Source of the DNA: Candidatus Omnitrophota bacterium
Lineage (GTDB): Bacteria; Omnitrophota; Gorgyraeia; 1-14-0-20-64-10; JACQQZ01
Assembly (NCBI GenBank): GCA_016206755.1
Contig: JACQQZ010000155.1
Coordinates: 1 to 15,549, forward strand
DNA length: 15,549 bases
Direction of reading: 5' to 3'
In this document: one piece after another, positions 6,563 to 15,103 of the stretch
Layout: each line of letters begins with the position of its first letter
Position numbering within the stretch: the stretch's first letter is position 1
The notes under the pieces: model-generated
Seen by the model: only the letters and a program-made list of their open reading frames with translations
Told to the model about the DNA's origin: nothing
Databases searched by the model: none
Made by a program: the position numbers and the translations under genes

Positions 6563-8849
6563 TGCTCACCTTATCCCCTTGCACGGGAACATCCTCATCG
6601 GGAGCTCCCGATGAACCTTTGTATGATTTGATCAAGACCTCGCGGGGTTTGGCCCCGCGGATCGGTCCTACAATTCCTTCCTGCTCCATCGTATCCAAGA
6701 TGCGGGCTGCGCGTCCATAACCCAATCTGAGCCGGCGCTGAAGAAGCGACACGGAAGCTTGACCGGAATTCACGATGATCTGAACCGCTTCATCGTACAT
6801 CAAGTCTTTATCGTCCGGAACGCCTCCGGGCGCTTTCGCGGCCTCTTCAAACAACGATTCATCGTAAGAACCGGATCCCTGCTGCCTGATGAAGCTCACG
6901 ACCCGCTCGATTTCGGGGTCGGTCACCAAGCAGGCCTGGGCGCGGATCAGCTTGGCGGCGCCCGGCTTCATAAAGAGCATGTCGCCATGCCCCAAAAGTT
7001 TTTCAGCGCCGACCGTGTCGAGCACGGTCCGCGCATCGACTTTCGAAGCCACCTGGAACGAGATGCGCGCCGGGAAATTGGCTTTGATCACGCCGGTCAG
7101 CACATCCACCGACGGGCGTTGTGTCGCCAGCACCATGTGAATGCCGACGGCGCGCGAAAGCTGCGCCAAGCGCGCAATGGATGTTTCGATTTCCGTGCGG
7201 GCCGTCAGCATCAAGTCGGCCAGCTCGTCAATGATGACCAGCAGATACGGCAACGTCGGAGGCGCTTCGCCTTCCGGAAATTCCTTGGCTTTGAATTTCT
7301 GATGGTACATCTGAATGTTGCGCACCCCCAGGCGCGCAAAAAGCTTGTAGCGATTCTCCATTTCCATCACGACCCAGTTGAGGGCCTTGGGCACCTTTTT
7401 AGGATCGGTTTGTACCGGAGCCAACAGATGCGGCAGGCCGTTGTAGACGGCCATTTCCACCATCTTCGGGTCCACCATCAAAAATTTCACTTCATCCGGG
7501 GTTGCGTTGAGCAAAAGCGCCGTGATCAGGCCGTTCACGCAAACGGTTTTTCCGGAACCGGTCGTTCCTGCAATCAGCAGGTGCGGCATGGCGGCCAAAT
7601 CGGCCACCAGCGGATAGCCGGCGGTGTCTTTTCCGAATGCCAGCGCGATTTTAGAGTTGTTGGTGCGATAGGCGTCCGATTCCAGCACTTCGCGCAGATA
7701 AACTTTTGCAACGCTGACGTTGGGAACTTCAATACCGATGCGCGCCTTGCCGGGAATCGGAGCGATGATGCGCACGGAGGGCGCTTTCATCGCCAATGCG
7801 ATGTCATCGGAAAGACCGGTGATTCTGGTAACCTTGACGCCGGGGGCCGGCTCCAATTCATAACGGGTGATGGTCGGGCCTTGCTCGACCTGGGCGCAAT
7901 TGACCTCGATGCCGAAATCCATCAAGGTGTCCTGCAAAATTTTCGCGCTTGTCTGCAGATCCTCTTTCAGCTGCCGCGCCTCAGGCGCGGGCGGAACGTT
8001 GAGTAAATCCAGCGGCGGCAACCGGTAGTTGCCGGGCGTGGAGGGTCTTTCCGGTTTTGGAGCCGCAGCTTTCGGAGCGGGCGGTTTTGGTTTCGGAGCC
8101 AGAATAAATCGGGGTTCCGGAGATTCTGCAACGGCGGTGGATTTGGAAAGAGTGGGCGGCTGGGAAGCCCTTGAATTTTTGGGATCGGGCGCCGGGCGCG
8201 CCGGTTTGACCTGAAATCTTCTGGAACCGTTCAAGCCGCTCCAGGTCTTGTTGGCCCCTTTCCACGCTGACATCCCAACCACCGTCAAAATTGGAAGAAG
8301 GAGCATGTCGGTGGCCAGCAGGAATGAGAGGGCGCCGATGCCCAGCAGGATGATGAGCGCGCCGATGAATCCGCAGTAATGGAGGAGCCAATCCCCCACT
8401 CCCAAGCCGATCAGGCCTCCGCGATAAACACGGGCTGAAGCGTCTTGGACCCAGAGAATAGAGAGCAGCGCGCCGGAGGCAACGCAAAAACCGATGAATC
8501 CAACCAGTTGGGCGTAGCGTTTGGACGATTTCCGGCCGACGAATGCTGCGGCGGCCCAAATAAAGACAAGCGCGGGAATCAAGTATCCGGCCAATCCGAG
8601 CAGCGTTCGGATGCCTGCCGACAGATAAGCGCCCGCCACGCCGCAAAGATTGTGCGTTCGTGCGGAGGGATCGGAGCTGAAGAAAGCCAGATCATCCGGA
8701 TGGAATGTCGCCAAGCTGACCAGCACAAACAGCCCGCCGGCCAGCAGCAGGAAACCTTTCATTTCGTTGAATCGGGCCTTGGTCGCGGCAGATGGAAGCC
8801 GCACCATGCCCCTCTGGGCTTTGGTTGCGGGTCGCAAGGCAACGCTCAT
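6546..8849 (-). CDS. ftsK: FtsK/SpoIIIE-family DNA translocase
   Basis: Hexameric septal ATPase that pumps chromosomal DNA through the closing septum and activates XerCD at dif. The 767-residue protein has four or five membrane spans in the first 195 residues (about 32-49, 84-104, 114-133, 161-192), a Pro/Lys/Ala-rich linker (about 215-290), the alpha/beta motor with Walker A GTTGSGKT (428-435) and Walker B LLVIIDELADL (D541, E542), and a C-terminal gamma winged-helix domain (about 684-742: DEAVQIIVNSGQASVSLLQR), which in this family reads KOPS-type polar sequences. The linker is short, more like SpoIIIE than the very long linker of E. coli FtsK. Its ATG overlaps the pnp stop as ATGA, and its end overlaps rodZ by 17 nt. 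The overlaps indicate translational coupling. All key residues are intact. Confidence 0.95.
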   Translation of the reverse strand: MSVALRPATKAQRGMVRLPSAATKARFNEMKGFLLLAGGLFVLVSLATFHPDDLAFFSSDPSARTHNLCGVAGAYLSAGIRTLLGLAGYLIPALVFIWAAAAFVGRKSSKRYAQLVGFIGFCVASGALLSILWVQDASARVYRGGLIGLGVGDWLLHYCGFIGALIILLGIGALSFLLATDMLLLPILTVVGMSAWKGANKTWSGLNGSRRFQVKPARPAPDPKNSRASQPPTLSKSTAVAESPEPRFILAPKPKPPAPKAAAPKPERPSTPGNYRLPPLDLLNVPPAPEARQLKEDLQTSAKILQDTLMDFGIEVNCAQVEQGPTITRYELEPAPGVKVTRITGLSDDIALAMKAPSVRIIAPIPGKARIGIEVPNVSVAKVYLREVLESDAYRTNNSKIALAFGKDTAGYPLVADLAAMPHLLIAGTTGSGKTVCVNGLITALLLNATPDEVKFLMVDPKMVEMAVYNGLPHLLAPVQTDPKKVPKALNWVVMEMENRYKLFARLGVRNIQMYHQKFKAKEFPEGEAPPTLPYLLVIIDELADLMLTARTEIETSIARLAQLSRAVGIHMVLATQRPSVDVLTGVIKANFPARISFQVASKVDARTVLDTVGAEKLLGHGDMLFMKPGAAKLIRAQACLVTDPEIERVVSFIRQQGSGSYDESLFEEAAKAPGGVPDDKDLMYDEAVQIIVNSGQASVSLLQRRLRLGYGRAARILDTMEQEGIVGPIRGAKPREVLIKSYKGSSGAPDEDVPVQGDKVSNADDR

Positions 8850-11080
8850 CGCTGAGGCGGTCGGGACTCTCGATTGTGGCTGAATTCGCGCCGAGGTCCG
8901 CGACGATGGTCTGGGCCGCGAGAGTCGGAACGTTCGCGCCGAGGTCCGCCGCTGCCGCCTTCCCGCTTATGAGGAACGGGGGGCTCATTCTCCTGCCCCG
9001 GCATCGCTTGCTTGCGGCTGACGTTGATGCGGCCTTGGGAATCGACTTCGATGACTTTGACGGGAAATTGATCGCCCATCTTGACGGCATCTTCCACGCG
9101 GGGAACGAAACCGGCGTCCAATTCCGAAACGTGGCACAGGCCTTCCCTGCCCGGAGAAATTTCAATGAAGGCGCCGAAATTCATGATGCGCGTGACGGTG
9201 CCTTGATAAATTTTGCCCAACTGGGCCTCTTCGGTCAAACCGCGGATCGCTTCGATGGCCTTCGCGGATGCGGAGGCATCGTTGGAAGCGACCAGCACGG
9301 TACCGTCGTCTTCGATGTCAATAGTCGCGCCGGTGTCTTTGATGATCTTGCGGATCATCTTGCCGCCCGGACCGATGACCGTTCCGATCTTTTCCGGATC
9401 GATGGTCAGCTTTGTGATGCGCGGGGCGAATGCCGACAACTCGCTGCGCGGCTGCGAAATCGCTTGGGCGATTTTTTCGAGAATGGCCTGGCGAGGCGCG
9501 CACGACTGCTCCATCGCCTTTTCCAAAACTTCCAGAGGAACGCCGGTCAGCTTCAAATCCAACTGAAGCGCCGTAATACCTTTGGCCGTTCCGGCCACTT
9601 TACAGTCCATGTCGCCGCTGTGATCTTCCAAGCCGGTGATGTCGGTCAACACCGCATAACGGTCGGCCCCTTCAAAAATGAGCCCCATGGCAACACCGGA
9701 AACCGGACCGTTGATGGGAATACCGGCATCCATCAGCGCCAAGGTGCCCGCGCAGACAGTGGCCATGGAGGAAGAACCGTTGGATTCTAAAATTTCAGAG
9801 ACCAAACGAACGGTGTACGGGAAATCATCTTTGGAAGGAACCACGGCCGCTAACGCGCGGCCGGCGAGGGCTCCGTGGCCGATTTCACGGCGGCCGGGAC
9901 CTCGCATCGGACGGACTTCACCGACTGAAAATGGCGGGAAGCTGTAGTGCAGAATAAACGACCTGCTGGATTCCCCCTCCAATGCATCAATGGTCTGCTC
10001 ATCGGAAGCCGTTCCCAAAGTTACCACCGATAAACTCTGGGTCTGACCGCGCGTGAACAGAGCGGACCCGTGCGTTCTGGGCAACACGCCGACCTCGCAG
10101 GTGATGTCCCGAAGCGTCGTCAAATCCCGGCCATCGGCGCGCAGACGCTTGGTCATGATGTGCTGGCGAAGATGCGCCGCTGCGACGGTGTCCAAAGCCG
10201 CTTGAACGTCGGCTTCAGTGGTCGTTCCATCCTCGGTCGCAAACTGTTCGACGAGTTTCTCCGAAAGGGCGTCCATCGCCTCGCTGCGGCCTTCCTTTTG
10301 GGAAGCGCGCTTCATCTCCGCCTCAAGCTCAGACAGGGCTTGCTGGCGAACTTTTTCGATCAATTCCGGGGCCGGCTTTCTGAGGTTGACGTCGCGCTTC
10401 GGTTTCCCGCAAGCCATCACCAATTCTTTTTGAATGTTGGCGATTGTTTTGGCCTGCTCCTGGCCGAATCGCAGCGCCTCGATCATCTGGGCTTCCGGCA
10501 GCTCTTTGGCGCCGGCTTCCACCATGATGATGCCATCGGGGCTGGTGACCACCACCAAGTCGAGCGTTCCGCCGGCGGCTTCCTGAATGGTGGGGTTGGC
10601 CACCCACTGATCGTTGACGCGGCCGACACGCACAGCGCCCAGCGGGCCATGGAACGGAATGTCGGAAATAGACAGCGCGGCGGAGGCCCCGATGACTGCC
10701 AGGATGTCCGGATCGTTGACGCCGTCGTGCGAAATCACCATGCCGATGACTTGGATCTCGGAACGGTATCCTTCGGGAAACAGCGGACGGATCGGGCGAT
10801 CGATCAGGCGCGCGGTGAGGATTTCCTTCTCGGAAGGACGCCCTTCACGTTTGAAAAAGCCGCCTGGAATTTTCCCGGCGGCGTAGTTCTTTTCCTGATA
10901 CTCGACGGTCAAAGGAAGAAAATCGATTCCTTCCCTCGGCCGGCTGGAAGCACATGCGGCCACGAGAACGATTGTCCCGCCCATCTGAACGGTGACGGAG
11001 CCATCGGCCTGCTTGGCAAAACGGCCTGTTTCGATGATCAGATCTTGCTGACCCATACGGGTTTGAACGCGGTGTGTCAC
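8846..11080 (-). CDS. pnp: Polyribonucleotide nucleotidyltransferase (PNPase)
   Basis: Trimeric 3'-5' phosphorolytic exoribonuclease of mRNA decay and RNA quality control; also a degradosome component in many bacteria. The 744 residues show two RNase PH cores (about 1-215 and 312-540) around a helical domain (about 245-310), a KH domain (about 554-612, with IGPGGK at 569-574) and an S1 domain (about 620-692, NFGAFIEISPGREGLCHVSEL). The metal-binding aspartates D486 and D492 lie in EDHSGDMDCKVAGT, the same positions as in the E. coli enzyme. The last 50 residues form an Arg/Gly/Ser-rich low-complexity tail. The GTG at 11080 gives MTHRV before the conserved ETGRFAKQADGSV; AAAGGGA lies about 10 nt upstream. 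It follows rpsO by 64 nt, the classic rpsO-pnp order, and overlaps ftsK downstream by ATGA. Confidence 0.97.
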   Translation of the reverse strand: MTHRVQTRMGQQDLIIETGRFAKQADGSVTVQMGGTIVLVAACASSRPREGIDFLPLTVEYQEKNYAAGKIPGGFFKREGRPSEKEILTARLIDRPIRPLFPEGYRSEIQVIGMVISHDGVNDPDILAVIGASAALSISDIPFHGPLGAVRVGRVNDQWVANPTIQEAAGGTLDLVVVTSPDGIIMVEAGAKELPEAQMIEALRFGQEQAKTIANIQKELVMACGKPKRDVNLRKPAPELIEKVRQQALSELEAEMKRASQKEGRSEAMDALSEKLVEQFATEDGTTTEADVQAALDTVAAAHLRQHIMTKRLRADGRDLTTLRDITCEVGVLPRTHGSALFTRGQTQSLSVVTLGTASDEQTIDALEGESSRSFILHYSFPPFSVGEVRPMRGPGRREIGHGALAGRALAAVVPSKDDFPYTVRLVSEILESNGSSSMATVCAGTLALMDAGIPINGPVSGVAMGLIFEGADRYAVLTDITGLEDHSGDMDCKVAGTAKGITALQLDLKLTGVPLEVLEKAMEQSCAPRQAILEKIAQAISQPRSELSAFAPRITKLTIDPEKIGTVIGPGGKMIRKIIKDTGATIDIEDDGTVLVASNDASASAKAIEAIRGLTEEAQLGKIYQGTVTRIMNFGAFIEISPGREGLCHVSELDAGFVPRVEDAVKMGDQFPVKVIEVDSQGRINVSRKQAMPGQENEPPVPHKREGGSGGPRRERSDSRGPDHRRGPRREFSHNRESRPPQR

Positions 11081-11125
11081 GGAGTGAATTCCCTTTCTGT
11101 CGCGACGCGGGTGTCCTCAACATCG

Positions 11126-11139
11126 CCCGGATTTCCGGG
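11126..11139 (-). other. Short palindrome in the rpsO-pnp spacer
   Basis: CCCGG (11126-11130) and CCGGG (11135-11139) are separated by four bases, in the 64-nt spacer upstream of pnp. No T-run follows on the minus strand, so it is not a standard terminator. In enterobacteria a stem-loop in the pnp leader is processed by RNase III and mediates autoregulation; this one is much shorter, and any such role is speculative. Confidence 0.25.
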
Positions 11140-11144
11140 GCGCT

Positions 11145-11414
11145 TCATTTGCGCAGATTGAGCCGATGGATCAATTTCTGATATTCGTCGCGATCTTGAG
11201 ATTTGAGGTAGTGGAGGAGCTTCCGACGACGGTTGACCAGCATGAGCAGTCCCCGCCGAGAGTGATGATCCTTGACGTGGACTTTGAAATGCTCGGTCAA
11301 CTGATTGATCCGGTCCGTCAAGAGCGCAATCTGCACCCGGGCAGAACCGGTGTCTTTGTCGTGGAGCTTGAACTGTTGAATGATGGACGACCTTCCTGTA
11401 TTCATGAGTACCAT
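11145..11414 (-). CDS. rpsO: 30S ribosomal protein S15
   Basis: Primary binding protein of the 16S rRNA central domain, needed early in 30S platform assembly. The 89-residue length equals that of the bacterial family. The signature is clear: [20 protein letters not shown], then [19 protein letters not shown] and the C-terminal [14 protein letters not shown] ... LIHRLNLRK. Two ATGs are possible, at 11414 ([10 protein letters not shown]) and 11405 (MNTGRSS); neither has a strong Shine-Dalgarno site, and the first gives the usual length. The upstream mfd-like gene ends 30 nt before it, too short a space to show an S15 autoregulatory fold. pnp follows after 64 nt, as in many bacteria. Confidence 0.97.
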   Translation of the reverse strand: MVLMNTGRSSIIQQFKLHDKDTGSARVQIALLTDRINQLTEHFKVHVKDHHSRRGLLMLVNRRRKLLHYLKSQDRDEYQKLIHRLNLRK

Positions 11415-11444
11415 CTGGGTTGGAATTGCTCTTTCTGTTTGTTT

Positions 11445-13391
11445 TTACGTTGTTTGACTGGGAGCAATGTAACACGGCGGGGTGGATCCTGTCAACAGAG
11501 AGGACCCGTCTTTCTGTAAACGTTCCACTTCTGATTTCAACAACCGGCAATACAGGTCGAATCCGACGGCGCAGATGTGCCCGTGCTGCTGGGTGCCCAA
11601 GAGATTCCCCGCCCCGCGCAGCTGCAGATCTTCCAGGGCAATTTTAAAACCGGCCCCCAAGCCGGAGAATCTCTCCAGCGCATCCAGGCGTTTTTCGGCG
11701 TCCCGCGTGAGCGCCGCCGCCGGCTCCGTGAAAAAATAAGCGTACGCTTGGCGCGTGAAGCGCCCGACCCTGCCGCGCAATTGATAAAGATCCGCCAGGC
11801 CGAAACTCTCGGCGCGGAACACGAGCAGTGTATTGGCGTTGGGAATGTCGATTCCGGATTCAATGATGGAAGTCGACACCAAGACATCGATTTCATGCCG
11901 CATAAATTTGAGCATGGCGCTCTCAAGGGCGCGCGAAGGCATCTGCCCGTGCGCGACTTGGATGCGGGCCTTGGGCAAAAGCGTTTGCAGATGCCGCGTT
12001 AATTTTTCGACGCCCCGGACCCACGGATAGACGGCAAAGACCTGCCCATCCCGGTCCATCTCCCGCTGGATCGCTTCACGCACGAGGGCATCTTTGACGC
12101 CGGAGACGATTGTTTTAACCGGCAACCGTTTTTGCGGGGGTGTTTCGATCAAGGACATCGACCGCGCACCGGTCAAAGCCATGTACAGCGTTCTGGGGAT
12201 CGGCGTGGCCGACATCGTCAAAACATCAATGCTGGCGCGCAGGCGCTTGAGCTGCTCCTTGTGCCGCACTCCAAAACGCTGCTCTTCATCCACCACCAGC
12301 AATCCCAAATTTTTGAATTCCACATCGGCAGAAAACAAGCGGTGCGTCCCGATGATGACATCCACCTGCCCTGCCTTTAAATCTTTGAGGATCTGATCCT
12401 GCGCGGCGCCGCTCTGAAAACGGGAAAGCATCCGGACATTGACCGGAAATTGTTTGAGCCGTTCCCGAAACGTTGCCGCGTGCTGTTCGGCCAAAATGGT
12501 CGTCGGACACAACACCGCCACCTGACGGTTGTCCATGCAGACTTTAAAGGCCGCGCGCAGCGCTACCTCTGTCTTCCCATAGCCGACATCGCCGCAGAGC
12601 AAGCGATCCATCGGGCGTGCGGCTTCCAAATCGGCTTTCACCTCCGCGATGGCGTGCAGTTGGCCGGGGGTTTCCGGATAAGCGAACGCGCCTTCCAGCT
12701 CTTTTTGCCATTCGGTGTCCGGCTTTGAGGCAAACCCGGGCCGCGACAGCCGTCTGGCCTGAAGGGACAGCAATTCAAAAGCCACCGAGCGCGCCCCTTC
12801 CCGGGCGCGTTCTTTGATGCGTTCCCACATTTTGCTGCCGAGCTTGGACAGCGCGGGACGATGCCCTTCAAAACCGACGTATTTCTGGATGAGGGAAATT
12901 TCATCGATTGGGATGTAGAGCAAATCGCCTTCGGCATATTCCAAAGCAACGTGGTCGACGAGGCGATCGCCGAGTTTGGCTTTTTTCAGGCCCCTGTAAC
13001 GTCCAATGCCGTGGGTGACATGCACCATCAGGTCGCCGACTTCCACATCGACAAACTGCTCAATCGGAACGGCCTCGGCGGCAATCGCCCAACCCTGGGT
13101 GCGCAACCGTTTGTGAGTGATGCCTTCGGCCGGAAGAAGAATAACGGCTTGATGATCGTGGAACGGCTGGCCGGTTTCGGGATAAAAACTGCGGATGGCA
13201 TGAATCGTCTGATCGTCCCACTCGATGCGAACGGGAGCGTCAAATCCTTCCGGGAAACAGTCGACAATGCCGCCGCGGCGCGACCAATCTCCCGGCTCGG
13301 CAACTTTGGCGACGCGGCGATAGCCCGCAGCGGTCAGCCCGCGGGAAACTTCATCCAGGGCAATGGTCTGATTCCGGCACAGCGTCAACAT
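11445..13391 (-). CDS. mfd: Reduced Mfd-like transcription-repair coupling translocase
   Basis: A 648-residue Mfd homologue; full-length Mfd has about 1100-1150. Visible parts: a UvrB-like 1b segment (about 8-88, WSRRGGIVDCFPEG), the CarD-like RNA-polymerase-interaction domain (about 113-172, VGDLMVHVTHGIGRY ... LLYIPIDEISLI), a linker helix, and both RecA-like translocase lobes with Walker A GDVGYGKT (267-274), DEEQ (368-371), SATPIPRT (394-401) and QLRGRVGR (537-544), ending soon after QLRGAGNLLGTQQHGH. Absent: N-terminal 1a/D2 (UvrA contact), D3 (only about 30 residues separate the 1b end from the RID), and C-terminal autoinhibitory D7. The ATPase motifs are intact, so it should still push on stalled RNA polymerase, but UvrA recruitment looks lost (inference). 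The frame stays open for some 70 nt upstream of the ATG at 13391 without another start. It follows argS by 43 nt. Confidence 0.88.
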   Translation of the reverse strand: MLTLCRNQTIALDEVSRGLTAAGYRRVAKVAEPGDWSRRGGIVDCFPEGFDAPVRIEWDDQTIHAIRSFYPETGQPFHDHQAVILLPAEGITHKRLRTQGWAIAAEAVPIEQFVDVEVGDLMVHVTHGIGRYRGLKKAKLGDRLVDHVALEYAEGDLLYIPIDEISLIQKYVGFEGHRPALSKLGSKMWERIKERAREGARSVAFELLSLQARRLSRPGFASKPDTEWQKELEGAFAYPETPGQLHAIAEVKADLEAARPMDRLLCGDVGYGKTEVALRAAFKVCMDNRQVAVLCPTTILAEQHAATFRERLKQFPVNVRMLSRFQSGAAQDQILKDLKAGQVDVIIGTHRLFSADVEFKNLGLLVVDEEQRFGVRHKEQLKRLRASIDVLTMSATPIPRTLYMALTGARSMSLIETPPQKRLPVKTIVSGVKDALVREAIQREMDRDGQVFAVYPWVRGVEKLTRHLQTLLPKARIQVAHGQMPSRALESAMLKFMRHEIDVLVSTSIIESGIDIPNANTLLVFRAESFGLADLYQLRGRVGRFTRQAYAYFFTEPAAALTRDAEKRLDALERFSGLGAGFKIALEDLQLRGAGNLLGTQQHGHICAVGFDLYCRLLKSEVERLQKDGSSLLTGSTPPCYIAPSQTT

Positions 13392-13406
13392 GATCGGCTC
13401 AATGCA

Positions 13407-13418
13407 AGCGGTACCGCT
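13407..13418. repeat. 12-bp perfect palindrome in the argS-mfd spacer
   Basis: AGCGGTACCGCT is a perfect 12-bp palindrome in the 43-nt gap between the argS stop and the shortened mfd start. It could be a small hairpin, a protein site or a scar of the event that removed the mfd 5' part; the sequence alone does not tell these apart. Confidence 0.4.
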
Positions 13419-13434
13419 GTACGCATCGCATGTT

Positions 13435-15096
13435 CTACATCTTGACGGGAGCGGAAACGCCGAGCAATTTCAGACCCGCGGCGAGGACAATCTGAACTGC
13501 ATCGATGAGCCCGAGGCGGGCGCGGGTCAATTCGACATCCTCGGTGACCACGCGATGGACATCGTAAAATTTATGAAAGTCAGTGGCCAGCTCCAGCAGA
13601 TACCGAGCCACGCCGTGCGGTTCAAATTGCTCGGCACATGCCTCGACAGCGGATGGAAATTCCCGCAGGCGGCGCAGCATCTGCAGTTCTTCCGGCTGCG
13701 ACAACAGCGAAAAGTTTGGACGCATGGCCTGTACATTTAATTTCGCCCGGATGCCGGCGATGCGGGCATGCGCGTATTGAATATAAAAGACCGGATTTTC
13801 GGGCGCGGCCTTCTTGGCCAATTCCAAATCAAAATCCAAATGGCTGTCGGTCCTGCGCATCACGAAGAAATAACGCGCCGCGTCCTTGCCCACCTCTTCC
13901 ATGACCTGCCGCAGCGTGATGAATTCCCCTTCGCGGGTGGACATCGGAATGATTTCATTGCCGCGCTTGAGCGTGCACAGCTGCACCATGACGATTTTCA
14001 AGGCATCGCGCGGGTAGCCCAGCGCTTGGACGGCGGCCACCATGCGCGGGATGTAGCCGTGATGATCCGGCCCCCAGAGATTGACGATTTTCGTGAAGCC
14101 CCTTCGGAATTTTTCGCGGTGATAGGCGATGTCGGCTGCAATGTACGTCGGGCGGCCGTCGGATCGGACGACCACGCGGTCCTTGTCATCGCCAAAAGCG
14201 GTGGACTTGAGCCACCACGCCCCTTCCTGCAGATACAGATATCCCCTTTGCTTCAAAAACTCCATCGCATCGTCTTGCGTTCCGCTTTCCCGCAAACATC
14301 TCTGGCTGTACCAGACGTCAAACGAAACGCCAAAATCCTCAAGCTCTTTGCGGATGATCTCCAAAATCGCGCCGCCGGCCTTTTCCATAAACCATTCTTT
14401 GCGGCCGGGGAGACCCTCCGCCCAGCGGCGGCCTTCGGTTTGAACAGCTTCCTGGGCCAGCGCTTTCATGTAGCCCCCCTTGTATCCGTTTTCCGGAAAT
14501 TCAAACGGCAGTCCCAGGATTTCCAGATACCGGGCCAGCAGCGTGTTGCCCAACACCTCAATCTGGTTGCCCTCGTCATTCACATAGTATTCACGGGTCA
14601 CGCCGTAACCGCAAAAATTCAAGATGTTGGCCAAGGAATCGCCCACGGCGGCCTGGCGGCCGTGCGCGACCGAAAGCGGGCCGGTCGGGTTGGCGCTGAC
14701 AAACTCGACTTGGACTTTCGTGTTCTCTCTGATTTTTTGGGCCATGCTGTTGCGGCCGAAATTTTCGCGGGCGGTGAGCACCTCCTGCAATGTGCGGTGC
14801 AGAAGCGATTGGCTGAGGAAGAAATTGATGAACCCGGGGGGCTTGATTTCTATTTTCTCAATGGCCGAGGCCAGGCCGTTTTTAAGCTGCGGCTCGAGCG
14901 CCTTGACCAAACTTTGGGCAATCTCCATCGGCGGGCGATGCAATACCTTGGCCAATTGCATGGCCACGTTGGTGGCAAAGTCCCCATGCGTTTGAATGCG
15001 CGGCGGCTCCAAAATGACGGGGACGTTGCCGCCCAACGAAGCGGCGGCGGATTCCAGGGCCTGAATCAGCGAGGTTTCCAGAGAAATGTTGCTCAT
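13435..15096 (-). CDS. argS: Arginyl-tRNA synthetase
   Basis: Class I synthetase that charges tRNA-Arg; cytoplasmic. The 553 residues fit the bacterial family (550-590). An N-terminal additional domain (about 1-95, with GDFATNVAMQLAK) precedes the Rossmann core. The HIGH region reads SANPTGPLSVAHGRQAAVGD (134-153), so the signature is SVAH rather than HVGH: the second His is kept, the first is Ser. The KMSKS region reads PMSTREGEF (384-392), a variant commonly seen in ArgRS. WGPDHHGYI (341-349) and the C-terminal anticodon-binding DALR domain (about 435-553) are clear. The frame is open to 15231, but MSNISLETSLIQAL at 15096 fits the family start and lies 7 nt after the rsfS stop; the longer reading would be rsfS in another frame. 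No Shine-Dalgarno site is visible, so coupling to rsfS is likely. Confidence 0.94.
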   Translation of the reverse strand: MSNISLETSLIQALESAAASLGGNVPVILEPPRIQTHGDFATNVAMQLAKVLHRPPMEIAQSLVKALEPQLKNGLASAIEKIEIKPPGFINFFLSQSLLHRTLQEVLTARENFGRNSMAQKIRENTKVQVEFVSANPTGPLSVAHGRQAAVGDSLANILNFCGYGVTREYYVNDEGNQIEVLGNTLLARYLEILGLPFEFPENGYKGGYMKALAQEAVQTEGRRWAEGLPGRKEWFMEKAGGAILEIIRKELEDFGVSFDVWYSQRCLRESGTQDDAMEFLKQRGYLYLQEGAWWLKSTAFGDDKDRVVVRSDGRPTYIAADIAYHREKFRRGFTKIVNLWGPDHHGYIPRMVAAVQALGYPRDALKIVMVQLCTLKRGNEIIPMSTREGEFITLRQVMEEVGKDAARYFFVMRRTDSHLDFDLELAKKAAPENPVFYIQYAHARIAGIRAKLNVQAMRPNFSLLSQPEELQMLRRLREFPSAVEACAEQFEPHGVARYLLELATDFHKFYDVHRVVTEDVELTRARLGLIDAVQIVLAAGLKLLGVSAPVKM

Positions 15097-15103
15097 GAGG
15101 AGC

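Noticed and set aside
6759..8006. 415-residue plus-strand ORF
   Set aside because: Antisense to the ftsK motor domain; His/Arg/Gln-rich with no domain signature and no ribosome-binding site.
8792..9790. 332-residue plus-strand ORF
   Set aside because: Antisense to the pnp KH/S1 region and ftsK start; no recognisable motif.
10070..11161. 363-residue plus-strand ORF
   Set aside because: Antisense to the first half of pnp, whose frame is unambiguous.
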